From an uncultured Eubacteriales bacterium (GTDB lineage: Bacteria > Bacillota_A > Clostridia > Christensenellales > Aristaeellaceae): a stretch of 26,204 bases of DNA. Numbering within the stretch: position 1 is the first letter of the stretch; every line of letters starts with the position of its first letter. Below the pieces are notes generated by a model. That model saw only the letters and a program-made list of their open reading frames with translations. It was not told the origin of the DNA and made no database searches. The position numbers and the translations under genes were made by a program. This document shows, one piece after another, positions 7,507 through 15,291 of the stretch. Location: contig CADBLV010000236.1 in NCBI GenBank assembly GCA_902795555.1, positions 1 to 26,204 of the forward strand. Direction: 5' to 3'.

Positions 7507-8586
7507 TTAAAAAGTGACTTCCTGGATGAATTCTTCGAACAGGGGGAGGGTGAATCGAAGCTTACCATAATCATTTCCGTTCAAGATTCCCTTGCGGATC
7601 AATCGCATGCGATAAGGATTAAATTGATTGGTTTCCATGCCAAGCAGGCGGCGGATCTCCAGAATGCTTCCATCGGGAACTTTTGAGACGGCTTCTGCTA
7701 CTTTCCGGTCGCCATCTGACATTTCAGACCAGATTTTCTCATATACATATTCTATCAGGTACTGCTTGTACAATCCTCGAACCTTCACAGGATCGGAAGG
7801 ATATTGCCAGGTGAAAAACCCGAGAAGCTGGAAAGCGAAAGGATATCCGCGGGTATCCTTGGCCATTTTCATCGCGTCTTCCCGATTCAGATGAAAAACG
7901 GACTGATATCTGTCTGCCATGATTCCGATGTTTAACGGCTCCAGGCTGATGCGGGGTGCCCGATAAAGAAAGGTTAGCGTTTTTTGATCCTGAAGCGATC
8001 TGATGTTTTCAAACAGGCCGGTCATCAGCAGGAAAACAGGCAGATCCTTCCGCAACAGGATCTGAAAAGAACTGGCAAAAACGCGGACAGATGGGTTATT
8101 TACGACCTCATCAATAACGATGAGCAGTCGTTTTTGATGTTTCTGCATGCTGGCAAGCATGCGTTCCAGAGCAATTTGTGAGTCAGAAACAGGCGGACTG
8201 CCGTTCACTTTTAACCCGACGCCGAAGAGGGAAAGATTGATCTCGGTGCGCTGGAACAGCCTGGCCAGGCTTTTTTCATTGGCCAGTCTTTGAACCAGGG
8301 ACTCCAGTAGATCCTGCTCCGGACTTAATTCGGCCACAATCCAGTTTCCACGAGAGGCAATGTTTTTGCTTGCGGTGGTCATAAACACGGTTTTGCCGCT
8401 GCCCCGAACGCCTGTAATCATGGCAATATGGTGGGAGGGAGTATCCGAGGTGAAAGTATCGACCAACTCCACCATTGTTCGCAAACGTGGAATGAATTCA
8501 CGTGGCTCTCTTCCAAAATCCATGGTGAAAGGATTTGATTTTTTTTCGGCAAGATTCGTTTCACGGTTGTTTTCCTGCGCACTCAT
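7507..8586 (-). CDS. Orphan AAA/STAND-like ATPase of unknown function
   Basis: A single-gene unit encoding about 359 residues. The opening NPFTMDFGREP, Walker A GVRGSGKT (about residues 59-66), Walker B RLLIVIDEV (Asp159, Glu160), a sensor-like LLMTG (about 186-190) and a GYPFAFQLLG sensor-2 stretch (about 247-256) match the archaeal-type/Orc1-like AAA ATPases. The last 80 or so residues look like a winged-helix domain (VSKVPDGSILEIRRLLGM). No membrane segment or nuclease motif was seen. An ATG nine bases upstream (8595) is only one base from AAAGGAG, so the ATG at 8586, ten bases from it, is preferred. Base composition is visibly AT-richer than the flanking genes, and mobile-element debris lies beside it, so acquisition by transfer is likely. 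Its partner or target is unknown. Confidence 0.8.
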   Translation of the reverse strand: MSAQENNRETNLAEKKSNPFTMDFGREPREFIPRLRTMVELVDTFTSDTPSHHIAMITGVRGSGKTVFMTTASKNIASRGNWIVAELSPEQDLLESLVQRLANEKSLARLFQRTEINLSLFGVGLKVNGSPPVSDSQIALERMLASMQKHQKRLLIVIDEVVNNPSVRVFASSFQILLRKDLPVFLLMTGLFENIRSLQDQKTLTFLYRAPRISLEPLNIGIMADRYQSVFHLNREDAMKMAKDTRGYPFAFQLLGFFTWQYPSDPVKVRGLYKQYLIEYVYEKIWSEMSDGDRKVAEAVSKVPDGSILEIRRLLGMETNQFNPYRMRLIRKGILNGNDYGKLRFTLPLFEEFIQEVTF

Positions 8587-8647
8587 CTTTTCCATGCTCC
8601 TTTCAGGCCAGATCTGATGGCTTATGTTTTACTAGTTTTCTATATTT

Positions 8648-8716
8648 TTACCGTTCATTACTGTTTGTTACTGTTCATTACTGGTTCGCTCTTATTTTAC
8701 TGGTTTTTACTGTTTT
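8648..8716 (-). repeat. Six 10-bp repeats (TTACTG core) in the orphan ATPase promoter region
   Basis: On the plus strand, TTACCGTTCA, TTACTGTTTG, TTACTGTTCA and TTACTGGTTC follow each other without gaps (8648-8687). After 9 bp come TTACTGGTTT and TTACTGTTTT (8697-8716). Seen from the gene the core is CAGTAA, repeated every 10 bp, about one helical turn, so all copies face the same side of DNA. The last two copies fill the promoter spacer, and the four-copy block lies just downstream of the -10. An operator array for a cooperatively binding protein, perhaps the ATPase itself, is inference. Confidence 0.85.
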
Positions 8717-8721
8717 GTCAA
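8694..8721 (-). promoter_or_regulatory. Sigma-A-type promoter of the orphan ATPase
   Basis: On the minus strand a perfect -35 TTGACA (8721-8716) is followed after 16 bp by TAAAAT (8699-8694). It drives transcription through the four-copy decamer block toward the ATPase start about 110 bp away. The spacer itself holds two decamer copies, so a bound protein would block RNA polymerase. Confidence 0.75.
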
Positions 8722-8764
8722 GGATTTTCTGATCCAACTTCATTCTCACGGGTGAAATAAAAGG

Positions 8765-8787
8765 GACGCCGGCAAAATGCCGGCGTC
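8765..8787 (-). terminator. Intrinsic terminator, minus strand
   Basis: GACGCCGGCA and its exact complement flank a 3-nt loop, giving a 10-bp stem. On the minus strand it is followed by CCCTTTTATTTC. It insulates the orphan ATPase from transcription arriving from the ABC operon or from a lost gene. Confidence 0.8.
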
Positions 8788-8949
8788 TGTTGAATGCAGG
8801 GATAGATATCCGGGGACAGGAGAGGTTATTCCTTCTTCAGCCTGGTCTTGAGATTAAAAGAGGTTTTCCTTCCGCGCTTGCTGAGGATGATTCAATATCA
8901 ACGTTCTGAAGGAAAACAGAAATAAGCACGAATTCCTCACACAGCAAAA
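8788..8949. other. Gene-less stretch between two minus-strand terminators; possible gene remnant
   Basis: No complete gene was found. On the minus strand a short open tail ends at a TAA (8828-8826) and reads SKRGRKTSFNLKTRLKKE. It is open for only about 21 codons after an in-frame stop. The basic tail followed 40 bp later by a good terminator resembles the 3' end of a deleted gene, but I do not recognise the protein. Confidence 0.3.
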
Positions 8950-8990
8950 GTCCTATGGCTTTCACCTGCGTTTGGGAAAAGCCATAGGAC
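8950..8990 (-). terminator. Terminator of the ytfQRT-yjfF-like operon
   Basis: GTCCTATGGCTTT pairs perfectly (13 bp) with AAAGCCATAGGAC across a 15-nt loop. On the minus strand it is followed by TTTTGCTG. It lies 45 bp after the last permease stop. Confidence 0.75.
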
Positions 8991-9034
8991 GATTGCTTAA
9001 TCCAGTCTTTACATCCCGACGGTATGAGCTGGAA

Positions 9035-10078
9035 TTATTGCTTTCGTTCGCGGATCTTGGCGAAAACGGCCTGCAGCATAATGAAAACAAACAGCAGGAA
9101 GGCAGACACCACATTCGGTACAGTACCGCCGAGTCTTGTCAGATCTGCGTTGAAGCTTACAATACTGTTAATTGTGCCGTTGATTAGCACCCCGACAAAG
9201 GAGCCGAACACATTGCCCACACCACCGGTCAGCAATGTACCGCCTATAACGGAGGAGGAGATTGCTTTCATCTCCAGGCCCAGTGCCTGTGTGGTTGTAC
9301 CGCACATTGTGTTCATACAGTAGCAAATACCGCCGATGGAACAAAGGAGTGAAGACAGAATATAGGTAATCATCTTGGTCCTTTTAATATTCAAACCCAT
9401 CAGGGCGGCACTCTGCTGGTTGCCGCCTACTGCATACATGCTGCGCCCTGTGCGCGTATAACGCAGGATCAGGAATACCACAATGACGCAGAGCAGTGCA
9501 ATGATTACAGGAATATTGATATACGGTACCATCTTCACACCGCGTTTATTAACCACCGCTCCCAGTTCAAAAGGCATGTATACCTTAAGTCCTGCCACTT
9601 CCTTAAACCAGTTCTGAACTGTGATATTAACCTGATCTGTACAGATCATTGCTGTCATGCCCCGTGCAAAGAACATTCCGCCCATGGTAACAATAAAAGG
9701 CTGAATATTCAGATAACCGATCAGGTATCCCTGTACTGCGCCAAACACAATGCCGATCAGCAGGACAAATGGAACCAAAAGCGTGGGGGATGTACCGTTG
9801 TTTTCCATACCTACGCTCAAGATCATACAGTCCATAGCTACCAGAGATCCTACGGAGATGTCAATTCCGCCTGTAAGCATAACGCATGTCATGCCGCATG
9901 CGATACAGATCAGAGCGGCATTTGTCCGGAAAATATCCAGGAATGTTTGTAGCTTCTCAAATCCCTTCGCATTATCCCCAAATCCATACATAAAGAATCC
10001 GGCTGCATACAGCAGAAAGAACAGCCCCACAGTGATCAGTAGCAGAATCGTATGGCTGTTGATGCTTCTTTTCTTCAT
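9035..10078 (-). CDS. yjfF: Sugar ABC transporter permease, YjfF/RbsC type
   Basis: The second membrane subunit of a CUT2-family importer (about 347 residues), pairing with the preceding permease to form the channel. Multiple hydrophobic helices and the family signature TCVMLTGGIDISVGSLVAMDC (about residues 60-80) are visible, as is the conserved GLEMKAISSSVIGGTLLTGG with GNVFGSFVGVL near the C-terminus that contacts the ATPase. A TTG at 10087 overlaps the previous stop, but an ATG at 10078 (MKKRSIN) fits the GGAAGGGG ribosome site better and is chosen. It is the last gene of a four-gene operon in the same order as E. coli ytfQ-ytfR-ytfT-yjfF, the galactofuranose importer. Substrate identity here is inference. 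Confidence 0.88.
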   Translation of the reverse strand: MKKRSINSHTILLLITVGLFFLLYAAGFFMYGFGDNAKGFEKLQTFLDIFRTNAALICIACGMTCVMLTGGIDISVGSLVAMDCMILSVGMENNGTSPTLLVPFVLLIGIVFGAVQGYLIGYLNIQPFIVTMGGMFFARGMTAMICTDQVNITVQNWFKEVAGLKVYMPFELGAVVNKRGVKMVPYINIPVIIALLCVIVVFLILRYTRTGRSMYAVGGNQQSAALMGLNIKRTKMITYILSSLLCSIGGICYCMNTMCGTTTQALGLEMKAISSSVIGGTLLTGGVGNVFGSFVGVLINGTINSIVSFNADLTRLGGTVPNVVSAFLLFVFIMLQAVFAKIRERKQ

Positions 10079-10083
10079 CCCGA

Positions 10084-11175
10084 TCAACCCCTTCCTGCCG
10101 CCATGGCCAGGCCTATCTTCTTGGCTTTCCGTTTGGCAGCATATGCCTTGATAACCGGAGACTGTACCACGACGATCAGGATTACGATGATAGCTTTATA
10201 TACGGGCGCTTGCGCTTTTGCAACACCAAGGGCATACATCGTGGTAGTAATGGCCTGGATCGTATAAGCGCCGATGATGGAACCTGCCAGGTTAAACCGG
10301 CCGCCGCCCAGGCTGTTTCCTCCCAGAGCGACTGCCAGAATGGCGTCAAGTTCCAGGTTCAGGCCTATATTATTGGAGTCAGCGGAATAAATACGCGATG
10401 TTGCCACAATGCCCGCGACACCGGAAAACAGTCCGCAAATCACATAGCACAGAAGGATGATCGCCACGGAGTTGATTCCGGCAATCCGTGAAGCCTTCGG
10501 ATTGATTCCAACCGATTGCACATACATTCCCAGAGAGGTTGTCTTCAGGATCAGTGCCATAATCAGTACGCAAGCTGCGGCAATCACTGTCGGCGTCGGG
10601 AAGATCCAAAGCTTTCCGCCGAATACTTTGAATTGGTCAAGATGAATATATACCATTTTGTTGTTGGTGAGCAGCAACCCGATAGCTCGTCCGGCGGTAA
10701 AGAAGATCAGTGTAGCTACCATGGGTTGAATTTTCATCTTTGCGACCAGGAAACCGTTAAATAATCCGCACAGTCCCGCAATCGCAATACCGGCGATCAC
10801 ACCGACAAAAATCGGCATCTGAAGGTCGCCCAATTCTCGGACATGGGTAACGCCGAACCCGGCCAGAAGCATACAGCAGAGACTTCCAGCCAGACTCATC
10901 ACGGAACCGACGGAAATATCCGTGCCAGCCGAAGAAGATACTACCAGCGTCATTCCGATGGCCAGGATCGCTGCTTCACTGCCGCGATTGAGAATATCAA
11001 TGATACGGCCGTACAGCGCTCCTTCCGTGATGCTGATCTCAAAAAAAGCAAACGGTCGGTTCCCCTGGGCTGCGTCGTAAACGACATTGATAATCAATAC
11101 CAACAATACGCTGAACAGCGGCAGGAACAACGGCTTTTTGGAGATTTTTTTCAGCCAGTCCATCACATTTTTCAC
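10084..11175 (-). CDS. ytfT: Sugar ABC transporter permease, YtfT/RbsC type
   Basis: The first membrane subunit of the CUT2 importer (363 residues), with a basic cytoplasmic N-terminus and eight or more predicted helices. The segment GRIIDILNRGSEAAILAIG followed by MTLVVSSSAGTDISVGSVM matches YtfT-type permeases, as does LELDAILAVALGGNSLGGG near the end. The start is a GTG overlapping the ATPase stop as GTGA, preceded by GGAGGTGAACGGAC, a strong ribosome site that decides in favour of GTG. The overlap implies translational coupling with the ATPase gene. In family terms, two different permeases per transporter is the YtfT/YjfF arrangement, not the homodimer of RbsC. The C-terminal tail is Lys/Arg-rich. 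Confidence 0.9.
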   Translation of the reverse strand: MKNVMDWLKKISKKPLFLPLFSVLLVLIINVVYDAAQGNRPFAFFEISITEGALYGRIIDILNRGSEAAILAIGMTLVVSSSAGTDISVGSVMSLAGSLCCMLLAGFGVTHVRELGDLQMPIFVGVIAGIAIAGLCGLFNGFLVAKMKIQPMVATLIFFTAGRAIGLLLTNNKMVYIHLDQFKVFGGKLWIFPTPTVIAAACVLIMALILKTTSLGMYVQSVGINPKASRIAGINSVAIILLCYVICGLFSGVAGIVATSRIYSADSNNIGLNLELDAILAVALGGNSLGGGRFNLAGSIIGAYTIQAITTTMYALGVAKAQAPVYKAIIVILIVVVQSPVIKAYAAKRKAKKIGLAMAAGRG

Positions 11176-12686
11176 GTCCGTTCACCTCCGGCAATGACCT
11201 TCATAACTGATTGCTGGGTCAGATTTTCGGTGAGTTCGCCCACTTTTTCACCATCCCGCAGTACGGCCAGGCGGTTGCAGGTTCGTAGCATCTCCTCAAT
11301 CTCAGAAGAAATAAAGATAACGCTCCTTCCTTCTTCTGCCAGTTTCAGAACCAGCTTCTGTATTTCCGTCTTTGTACCGACATCAATACCACGCGTTGGT
11401 TCGTCCAGAATGAGGAAATCCGGATTGGTTGCAAGCCAGCGGGCGATAATGACCTTTTGCTGATTGCCGCCGGACAGTTGTTTTACAAGCGTTTCGGTGC
11501 TGGGCGTTTTGATTTCCAGCAGTTTAATGAATTCTTTTGTGATCTCCATCTGCTTGTCCATCGGGATTCGCTTGACAACACCGGCCAACGACTGCATTGC
11601 AAGCATGATATTTTCACGTACGGACAGATCTTCCACAATACCTTCAGCTTTGCGGTCATCCGGCAAAAGGCCCATGCCCAGCCGCATGGCGTCAATAGGC
11701 GCGTTGATTTTGACATTCTTGCCGTTCACCTTTAGGGTTCCGGTTTGTGCTTTATCCGCGCCGTAAATACAGCGGGCCAGTTCGCTCCGACCGCTGCCGA
11801 GCAGTCCGGTCAGGCCAACCACCTCGCCTTTATGAATATCCAGGTCGAAAGGCTTGATTTTGCGGACATGGCTCAGTCCTCTCGCCTCAATAAGCACCTC
11901 GCTTGATACTGTTTCGTCTTTTTTGGACTTGATGGACTGAAGATCATCGAAATCTCTGCCCATCATAGCCGCCACCAGTTTAAGGCGGGGCAGGTCTGAA
12001 ATTTCATACTCGCCGACAAGCTGTCCATTGCGTAGCACAGTGATCCGGTCGCATACCGCATAAACCTGTTCCAGAAAATGTGTTACGAAGATAATCCCGA
12101 TTCCCTGTTTCTTTAAGGACTGCATCAGTGCAAACAGCTTTTCCACTTCTTTATCGTCAAGGGAAGAAGTAGGTTCGTCCAGAATCAGTACCTTGCATTC
12201 CATATCCACTGCGCGGGCAATCGCAATCATCTGCTGAAGAGCGATGGAATAATTTTCAAGTGCCTGGGTCACATCCACCTGAATATCAAGCTTTTTCATC
12301 AGTTCCCGGGCTCTGCTCAGCATTGCCTTGCGGTTGATCGTTCCGAGCCGTGTCATTGGTTCGCGGCCGATAAACAGGTTTTCCGCAACACTCAGGTTTG
12401 GACAAAGGTTAACTTCCTGATACACGGTTGAGATGCCGTTCTTTTGCGCGTCCAGCGTGGAATGGTTACGAATAGGATGCATATCCTTCCCGAAGAAAAT
12501 CTCGCCTTTTTCAAAATCATTTACGCCGGTCAGGCATTTGATCAGGGTGGATTTTCCTGCTCCGTTTTCCCCCATCAGCGCATGAATCTCACCCTCACGC
12601 AGCGTAAAATCAACATTGTTCAGCGCCTTTACGCCGGGAAAAGTCATGCAGATACCGCGCATGCTGAGGATCGCTTCGTTGTTCAT
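11172..12686 (-). CDS. ytfR: Sugar ABC transporter ATPase with two fused nucleotide-binding domains (YtfR/RbsA type)
   Basis: The energising subunit (504 residues), two tandem ABC domains as in RbsA, MglA and YtfR. Domain 1 has Walker A MGENGAGKST (about 37-46), a degenerate signature SIALQQMIAIARAV and Walker B VLILDEPTSSLD. Domain 2 begins about residue 260 and has the usual degenerate Walker A GLLGSGRSE, a canonical signature LSGGNQQKVIIARWL and Walker B FLILDEPTRGID. One catalytic site of each kind is normal for this family. ATG at 12686 follows AAAGGG at 9 bases. It is separated from the binding-protein gene by 181 bp holding a strong hairpin, and overlaps the permease start downstream. 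It is expected on the cytoplasmic face of the membrane. Confidence 0.93.
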   Translation of the reverse strand: MNNEAILSMRGICMTFPGVKALNNVDFTLREGEIHALMGENGAGKSTLIKCLTGVNDFEKGEIFFGKDMHPIRNHSTLDAQKNGISTVYQEVNLCPNLSVAENLFIGREPMTRLGTINRKAMLSRARELMKKLDIQVDVTQALENYSIALQQMIAIARAVDMECKVLILDEPTSSLDDKEVEKLFALMQSLKKQGIGIIFVTHFLEQVYAVCDRITVLRNGQLVGEYEISDLPRLKLVAAMMGRDFDDLQSIKSKKDETVSSEVLIEARGLSHVRKIKPFDLDIHKGEVVGLTGLLGSGRSELARCIYGADKAQTGTLKVNGKNVKINAPIDAMRLGMGLLPDDRKAEGIVEDLSVRENIMLAMQSLAGVVKRIPMDKQMEITKEFIKLLEIKTPSTETLVKQLSGGNQQKVIIARWLATNPDFLILDEPTRGIDVGTKTEIQKLVLKLAEEGRSVIFISSEIEEMLRTCNRLAVLRDGEKVGELTENLTQQSVMKVIAGGERT

Positions 12687-12792
12687 GACTGTATACCCTT
12701 TCTCTTTTTAACCTCGTCCTATTATGTCAGTCTTTCTGCGGTAGGTCCGGTTTTACTGCTGAAATAAACTGGAATGGGATAAAAATTCAAAG

Positions 12793-12820
12793 GCGGAAGG
12801 AACCTTCCGGTTCCTTCCGC
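12793..12820 (-). terminator. Intercistronic hairpin between ytfQ-like and ytfR-like genes
   Basis: GCGGAAGGAACC and its exact complement enclose TTCC, a 12-bp perfect stem. On the minus strand it is followed by CTTTGAATTTTTATC. The T-tract is interrupted, so partial termination or protection of the upstream mRNA end is more likely than a full stop. This is a common way to make more binding protein than membrane subunits. Confidence 0.65.
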
Positions 12821-12867
12821 TGAATGTTCTTGTTCCCTAGCAGAACCGGCTGCGTTGATAAGTATGA

Positions 12868-13845
12868 TTAATACTTGCGGCCAGCCAGAACTTCGTCGGT
12901 CATAACAGTAACCACGGCGCTTTCGATTCCGGGAGCGCAGAAGCCTTCATCGGGCACCAGGGTGAACTTTTCAACAGTCTCGCCAGCCTGCAGAGCCTTG
13001 ATAACGTTCATAACGATAACAGCCTGGATGGGGTTGCACTCAACATTGCACAGAATCTGGCCGTTCAGGGTCCGGGTCAGGCCTTCCTTGGTAGCGTCGA
13101 AGGAGATGATGATCTTCTCGCCAACGCCGTACTTGATTCCGGCAGCATCCATGGCATCCATCGCACCGTAGGCTTCATTGTCGTTGTGGCACACAACCAC
13201 ATCGAATCCATCAGCACCATAGGTCTTGATGAAAGATTCCATAACCTGCTGGCCACCGTTCTGGGTGAAATCGCCATCCTGGCTGTCAACGATCGTCCAC
13301 TCGGGATGATTGGCGGCAACCTGGTTGAAGCCTTCAGCACGGCCGATGGCGGCAGAGGAACCGGTGGAGCCTTCGATCACGAGGATCTTCGCTTCTTTGC
13401 CGGCCAGGTATTCTTCCAGCCACTTACCAGCGGTGACGCCCTCAGCGGTCATGTCGGTACCGACAGCAGTGGTATACAGATCGGAAGAAGCATCCACGGA
13501 ACGATCCGCGATGATGCAGGGGATTCCGGCTTCCTGGACTTCCTTCAGAACATCATCCCAGCCAGCGGTCTGGATCGGGTCGATGACGATGTAGTCGAAG
13601 TCCTTCTGAACGAATTCACGAACTTTGGCAAGCTGCAGAGCATGGTCGTTGTCGCAGTCAATCAGTTCGAGTTCGAAGCCGGCGTCCGGTGTGAACACGT
13701 CAAAGTAGTTCTGGGTGTTGGCCATACGCCAGTCAGATTCATGTCCGACCTGGACATAGCCGATCTTCAGCAAACCATCCGCGAAAGCGGAAGCCACGCC
13801 GAGGGCCATCACCAAAGCGAGTACCAGAGCAAGGATCTTCTTCAT
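12868..13845 (-). CDS. ytfQ: Periplasmic-type sugar-binding protein, YtfQ family, without lipobox
   Basis: The solute-binding protein of the importer (about 325 residues, type I periplasmic-binding fold). The start is the ATG of MKKILALVLALVMALG, eight bases after GGAGG. A longer reading from 13860 would place the ribosome site inside the gene. The signal peptide ends in ASAFA before DGLLKIGY and has no Cys, so no lipid anchor is predicted. It has recognisable YtfQ features: QVGHESDWRMANT near the N-terminus, an ADRSVD motif (Asp-Arg of the ribose-binding family), IGRAEGF, QDGDFTQNGGQQVMESF, CHNDNEA and FDATKEG. In this family these blocks line the sugar site; YtfQ itself prefers galactofuranose. 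It is a paralogue of the sensor lipoprotein upstream and probably shares its ligand. It is the first gene of its operon. Confidence 0.9.
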   Translation of the reverse strand: MKKILALVLALVMALGVASAFADGLLKIGYVQVGHESDWRMANTQNYFDVFTPDAGFELELIDCDNDHALQLAKVREFVQKDFDYIVIDPIQTAGWDDVLKEVQEAGIPCIIADRSVDASSDLYTTAVGTDMTAEGVTAGKWLEEYLAGKEAKILVIEGSTGSSAAIGRAEGFNQVAANHPEWTIVDSQDGDFTQNGGQQVMESFIKTYGADGFDVVVCHNDNEAYGAMDAMDAAGIKYGVGEKIIISFDATKEGLTRTLNGQILCNVECNPIQAVIVMNVIKALQAGETVEKFTLVPDEGFCAPGIESAVVTVMTDEVLAGRKY

Positions 13846-13897
13846 GTTTCTTTCCTCCATTTTTTTGGTTTTGGCATTCCTGCCATTTGATGCTCTT

Positions 13898-13926
13898 ATT
13901 ATACGAAAATCCCCCGTATTCGGAAA
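13898..13926 (-). promoter_or_regulatory. Promoter of the ABC importer operon (weak -35)
   Basis: On the minus strand a perfect TATAAT (13903-13898) lies about 50 bp before the binding-protein start. The hexamer 17 bp upstream is TTTCCG (13926-13921), a poor -35. A good -10 with a poor -35 fits a promoter that needs an activator, here plausibly the AraC-type response regulator encoded just upstream. Confidence 0.7.
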
Positions 13927-13940
13927 TACAGAGGATTTCG
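13904..13940. promoter_or_regulatory. Nested dyad over the -35 region of the ABC operon promoter (candidate operator)
   Basis: GTATT-CGGA-AATAC (13916-13929) is nested inside CGAAAATCC ... GGATTTCG, giving a 37-bp interrupted palindrome that ends exactly at the -10. Its right half CAGAGGATTT resembles the CAGAGGTTTTT repeats before the GH5 gene. It lacks a following T-tract, so a terminator is less likely than a protein-binding site. Confidence 0.5.
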
Positions 13941-13987
13941 ATGATGGTGGGAATTTTTCCGTTTCTTACATGTTGTGGGGGAGATTT

Positions 13988-14024
13988 GGATGAAAATCTT
14001 TCGATTCGCGGTTGAAAATTTTTC
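13988..14024. promoter_or_regulatory. Two 15-bp direct repeats, 22-bp period, upstream of the ABC operon promoter
   Basis: GGATGAAAATCTTTC (13988-14002) and GGTTGAAAATTTTTC (14010-14024) match at 13 of 15 positions and are about two helical turns apart. They lie between the response-regulator stop codon and the importer promoter. AraC-family regulators commonly bind such same-face direct repeats. Assignment to this regulator is inference. Confidence 0.45.
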
Positions 14025-15291
14025 ACCCGTTCTCCTGCTCGTCCCGGCTGACGCCCTTCTCCCGGCGGTATTCGCTGGGGGTGAAACCGGTGGTTTTCTT
14101 GAAGAGATAACTGAAGTAATGGGCATCGTTGTATCCTACGTCCAGGGCGATCTGACTGCTCCTGAGGTTGGTGTTTTCCAGCAGTTCCCGAGCCTTGCCG
14201 ATCCGCAGGCCGGTCAGATACTGGGTGAAAGTGACCCCGATCTCCTGGGAAAAGAGGGTGCTCAGATGGCTCTGGCTCAGATGCACTGCCTCTGCCGCGT
14301 CCTGTAACATCAGGTTGGGATCGCTGAAATGCTCCTCCAGAAAAAGCCGGGCCTTATTGACCGAGCTGTCGCCGAATCCGCCCCGGCTGCCGCCGATGAT
14401 GCTGCGATTCACCGGCCCCTCCGCGGTTTGCAAATGACGCAGATGCCGGGCGGAACGCATGCTGCGGCGGATATCGTGATAGCTTTCCACGGTTTCCCCG
14501 ATCGCGATCAGAAGATGCTCTTCCGCCGCCAGCTCCGGCAGCTGCATGGCAGAATTGGCAAAAGAATAGGCCCGTTCCTCAGCGTCCTCCGGACGGTCTC
14601 CCAGCACGAGGGCTCTTGCTCCCTTGGCACTGGAGCAGACAAAAACCGATCCCTGGCTCATTTCCGCCAGACCGGTCAGTGCGCTGCGGCAGGACATCCG
14701 GCGATCTCCCTCTGCCTCGAAGCTGATATCCAGCACCACGTAGCATCGGGCGATCAGATTAACTCCCATGCCGCGCATCTGCTGGATCAGCGCGTCGTCG
14801 TCTGCAGGATTTCCTTCCTCCGTATAAAGAGAAGCCAGCATTTTGTCCGTCATAAAGGCGCTGCCGCTGAGCAGCCTTTCCCGCAGATGGGCCAGGTTTT
14901 CCCGTTCGCGCTTTTTTTCGGCAATCTGCTGTCGGACCCGGTCCAGGGCCGCGCCCAGCTCTCGGGCTGTGACAGGTTTGAGCAGATATTCCCGAACACC
15001 CAGGCTGATGGCTTTCCGGGCGTAGTCGAAATCGTCATATCCGCTGAGGATAATCCGTTCCACCCAGGGCATGGTCCGCTGAATTTCCTCGCACAGCTTC
15101 ATCCCATCCATGAACGGCATCCGGATGTCCGTCAGAAGGATGTCCGCGTTCAGATCCCGAATCATGGGCAGGGCCATCTCCCCGTCCGGGGCTTCGCCGA
15201 CCAGCTGATAGCCGTTTTCCTCCCAGGGAAAGGAGTTCCGCAGGTTTTCGCGAATCGCGATTTCATCGTCAACGAGGAAGACTTTCGTCAT
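14023..15291 (-). CDS. YesN-type response regulator (receiver plus AraC DNA-binding domain)
   Basis: The cytoplasmic transcription regulator of the two-component pair (about 422 residues). The receiver domain starts MTKVFLVDDEIAIREN, with acidic pair Asp8-Asp9, phospho-acceptor Asp55 in LLTDIRMPF, Ser83 in ILSGYDDFDYARKA and Lys105 in YLLKPV. A middle region of about 190 residues has no clear motif. The last 100 residues are an AraC/XylS double helix-turn-helix, with LQDAAEAVHLSQSHLSTLF and IALDVGYNDAHYFSYLFKK. The start at 15291 follows GAGAGGAG and overlaps the kinase gene by 23 bp; an upstream extension to 15411 would run inside the kinase frame without a ribosome site. Expected targets are the adjacent importer operon and possibly the GH5 promoter. 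Confidence 0.92.
   Translation of the reverse strand: MTKVFLVDDEIAIRENLRNSFPWEENGYQLVGEAPDGEMALPMIRDLNADILLTDIRMPFMDGMKLCEEIQRTMPWVERIILSGYDDFDYARKAISLGVREYLLKPVTARELGAALDRVRQQIAEKKRERENLAHLRERLLSGSAFMTDKMLASLYTEEGNPADDDALIQQMRGMGVNLIARCYVVLDISFEAEGDRRMSCRSALTGLAEMSQGSVFVCSSAKGARALVLGDRPEDAEERAYSFANSAMQLPELAAEEHLLIAIGETVESYHDIRRSMRSARHLRHLQTAEGPVNRSIIGGSRGGFGDSSVNKARLFLEEHFSDPNLMLQDAAEAVHLSQSHLSTLFSQEIGVTFTQYLTGLRIGKARELLENTNLRSSQIALDVGYNDAHYFSYLFKKTTGFTPSEYRREKGVSRDEQENG

Noticed and set aside
8648..8716. CRISPR array
   Set aside because: Ten-base units with no unique spacers and no cas genes; these are short phased promoter repeats.
8765..8787. Insertion-sequence terminal inverted repeat
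   Set aside because: A single 10-bp stem with 3-nt loop followed by a T-tract on the minus strand is a terminator, and no transposase is nearby.
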